Source: Enhygromyxa salina | GTDB taxonomy: Bacteria > Myxococcota_A > Polyangia > Nannocystales > Nannocystaceae | NCBI RefSeq assembly: GCF_002994635.1 | Contig: NZ_PVNL01000004.1 | Span: forward strand, 115,381 to 179,380 | Length of the DNA stretch: 64,000 nt | Reading direction: 5' to 3' | In this document: piece by piece, positions 62,358-64,000 of the stretch | Numbering within the stretch: position 1 is the first letter of the stretch | Layout of the letters: the number at the start of each line of letters is the position of its first letter | Notes under the pieces: generated by a model | Told to the model about the DNA's origin: nothing | What the model saw: the letters and a program-made list of their open reading frames with translations, nothing else | Databases searched by the model: none | Position numbers and translations under genes: made by a program

Positions 62358-64000
62358 CTAGCGGACCCAGATGGTCCAGCGAGACCGGGCGTTGTTCTGC
62401 GAGTTGTTGCAGCAGGTCGTGGACTGGTTGAGCGTGGCCGCCAACCCACCGCCGCAGCTACGGCACCACGCCGAAGGTGGGGCGTTCACGTTGCCGTAGG
62501 ATGCGTAGCTCGAGTAGGTCGACGGGAAGTGCATCTCCGTCTGTTGGTTCTGTGACCAGCTGCCGTTGCTGGAGGTGCTCGTGTAGTGCGTGCCGTAGTG
62601 GCAGACGCCGCCGTTGCAGTTGCCCCACCCGAGCGTCGCGGCGCACTGGTAGGCCAGATCGCCGTCGGGCGCAGGTCCGACCAGCTTGGCGTAGGTCACC
62701 GACACGGAGTCCTGGTTACACACCTTGCTCCACGCCATGGCGTTGGGCTTGGCGACCTTGATCGCCGAGTCGTAGTCGCCGATCACACAGTTCGCGCAGT
62801 TGGCGTTCTCCTTGTCGGCGAACACGAAGTCGCTTGCGTTGGCCCAGAACAGATCGATGTCGAACTGCCAGTTGGTCGCGCGCGGGAGATCGGGCACGCC
62901 GAGGGTCGCGTCCAGATCGGGCTGACCGGTGTTGTCGGAGTCGACCACGCGGTTGAGGATCAACGTCCAGCCGCCGCCGTCGGTCGTCATGTCACAGAAG
63001 ACCTGGAAGGGGTTCGCGCCGCCGTTGCCGTCGGGGTCGATCATGTACAGGCCATCGCTGGCGTTTTGGTCCTGGGCGAGGATGTCCTTGCAGCTGGCGG
63101 TGAGCTCGGAGGTGCAGTCGGACGCGCAGCCGTCGTTGTTGTCGAGGTTGCCGTCGTCGCACTCTTCGTTCCCGGCCCACACGAAGCCGTCGCCGCAGAC
63201 CGGGCCCACGCACATGCCGACGCAGTCGTCGGTGTCGTCCATGTTGCCGTCGTCGCACTCCTCGTTGTTCTCCCACACGAAGCTGTCGCCGCACGTGGCC
63301 AGCTCGCAGGTGTCGAGGCAGTCGTCGGTGTTCTCGCCGTTGCCGTCGTCGCAGGCCTCGTTGTCGAGCCACACGAAGCCGTCGCCGCAGGCAGCGGGCT
63401 GACACGTCGACGGGCAGTCGTCGGTGTCGTCCATGTTGGCGTCGTCGCAGCCCTCGCCCATCTGCACCACACCGTCGCCGCAGCCCGCGGGCATGCACGC
63501 GTTGGAGCACTCGTCGTCGTCGACGGCGTTGGCGTCGTCGCAGCCCTCGCCGGGGCCGACGTAGCCGTCGCCGCAGGTGGCCGCGAGGCAGCCCTCGACG
63601 CAGGCGTCGTCGTTCTCGGCGTTGCCGTCGTCGCACTCTTCGTTGTCTTGCATGATCCCGTCGCCGCAGACCGGGAGCGTGCAGGCGTTGGAGCACGCAT
63701 CGGTGTCGACGGGGTTGCCGTCGTCGCACTCTTCGCCGGGGTCGACCACGCCGTCGCCACAGCCGCCGCCCGGGTCGCCGTCACCATCGCCGGTTGGATC
63801 GCCGTCGCCGTCGCCGTCGCCGGTTGGGTCACCGTCGCCGTCGCCGGTCGGGTCACCGTCGCCGTCGCCGGTCGGGTCACCGTCGCCGTCGCCGGTCGGG
63901 TCACCGTCACCATCGCCGGCGGTCTCCGTGGCAGAGGTGCCCGTCTCCGCCACGATGGAGTCATCGCTGGGGCATCCGACGAGGCCGCTGAGCGCAGCGA
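62358..64000 (-). CDS. Disulfide-repeat lipoprotein with a fibrinogen-like C-terminal domain (5' end outside the window)
   Basis: The frame runs off the window at 64000. The visible part starts with a lipobox (SGLVGCPSDD), followed by a Gly-Asp linker of about 50 residues, then seven myxobacterial disulfide repeats (DUF4215-like; units such as CGDGIMQDNEECDDGN spaced about 32 residues). Next is a domain with SCKDILAQDQNASDGLYMID, FQVFCDMTTDGGGWTLI and a Cys-rich end (WCRSCGGG), which resembles fibrinogen C-terminal/lectin-type domains. Such proteins are likely surface adhesins or glycan binders. The start codon is not in the window, so the full length is unknown. Confidence 0.85.
   Translation of the reverse strand, partial: AALSGLVGCPSDDSIVAETGTSATETAGDGDGDPTGDGDGDPTGDGDGDPTGDGDGDPTGDGDGDGDPTGDGDGDPGGGCGDGVVDPGEECDDGNPVDTDACSNACTLPVCGDGIMQDNEECDDGNAENDDACVEGCLAATCGDGYVGPGEGCDDANAVDDDECSNACMPAGCGDGVVQMGEGCDDANMDDTDDCPSTCQPAACGDGFVWLDNEACDDGNGENTDDCLDTCELATCGDSFVWENNEECDDGNMDDTDDCVGMCVGPVCGDGFVWAGNEECDDGNLDNNDGCASDCTSELTASCKDILAQDQNASDGLYMIDPDGNGGANPFQVFCDMTTDGGGWTLILNRVVDSDNTGQPDLDATLGVPDLPRATNWQFDIDLFWANASDFVFADKENANCANCVIGDYDSAIKVAKPNAMAWSKVCNQDSVSVTYAKLVGPAPDGDLAYQCAATLGWGNCNGGVCHYGTHYTSTSSNGSWSQNQQTEMHFPSTYSSYASYGNVNAPPSAWCRSCGGGLAATLNQSTTCCNNSQNNARSRWTIWVR
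63779..63925. repeat. Coding minisatellite for a Gly-Asp linker
   Basis: A 24-base unit (gggtcaccgtcgccgtcgcc plus ggtc) is repeated about six times, nearly identical, encoding GDGDGDPT on the minus strand. Confidence 0.85.

Noticed and set aside
63779..63925. CRISPR-like array from regular repeats
   Set aside because: The repeats are directly tandem without unique spacers and encode a Gly-Asp linker in frame.

Overview
The window is very GC-rich, densely coding chromosomal DNA of a myxobacterium, most likely a member of the Nannocystaceae (the Nannocystis, Plesiocystis and Enhygromyxa group). The evidence is the number of exported lipoproteins with Gly-Asp (GDGDGDPTG-type) linkers, a MYXO-CTERM-like C-terminal sorting signal (18295-16811), myxobacterial disulfide repeats (62358-64000), TPR and vWA surface proteins, and GTG/TTG starts with few Shine-Dalgarno sites. 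This placement is inferred from protein style, not from a marker gene comparison. No rRNA, tRNA or CRISPR array was recognised.

Layout. 1-6.3 kb: a surface lipoprotein, a TPR-phytanoyl-dioxygenase fusion, and a TonB receptor overlapping a beta-propeller lipoprotein. 6.3-11.2 kb is an accessory scar: a secreted Cys-rich precursor with an overlapping small membrane protein, a frameshifted lipoprotein gene, the remnant of an NTPase gene cut by an IS1380-type element, and a 139-bp inverted-repeat element. 11.2-23.8 kb: a 1533-residue FecR-VIT-vWA-TPR membrane protein, several exported proteins (MYXO-CTERM protein, metzincin and S41 peptidase lipoproteins), an SDR, a lone receiver domain and MsrA. 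23.8-27.8 kb: an operon of secreted SNase-like nuclease, a lipoprotein with nine Cys/Asp repeats, and an outer-membrane barrel protein with three of the same repeats.

27.9-33.8 kb: a carotenoid-oxygenase-like enzyme, a gamma-glutamyltransferase lipoprotein, a second secreted Cys-containing precursor with a small membrane protein, and a GST. 33.9-39.8 kb: a glutaredoxin-fold protein without active-site Cys, then a lipid or secondary-metabolite-looking cluster (membrane protein, Rieske oxygenase, desaturase, 28-residue peptide, PaaK-like adenylating enzyme). 39.7-49.1 kb: permease, hybrid histidine kinase, aconitase, small alarmone-type hydrolase, D-aminoacylase-type amidohydrolase. 49-54 kb: a Gly-Asp-linker lipoprotein, a membrane protein with a possible GHKL-like fold, and a fatty-acid CoA ligase.

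54-59 kb carries division genes in an unusual order: ftsZ, then a convergent 70-residue bacterial histone-fold gene, then ftsQ-ftsA. Two orphan genes follow, then a second fatty-acid CoA ligase, and the window ends inside a large disulfide-repeat lipoprotein gene with a fibrinogen-like C-terminal part.

The most promising unexplained material is the pair of unlinked two-gene loci at 7133-6350 and 32398-33192. Each encodes a short exported protein with a hydrophobic Cys-containing C-terminus, followed at once by a tiny multi-pass membrane protein, and each has a leaderless-type promoter. They look like toxin or bacteriocin precursor plus immunity pairs. The histone gene next to ftsZ, the nuclease/repeat/barrel operon and the 33.9-39.3 kb cluster come next.
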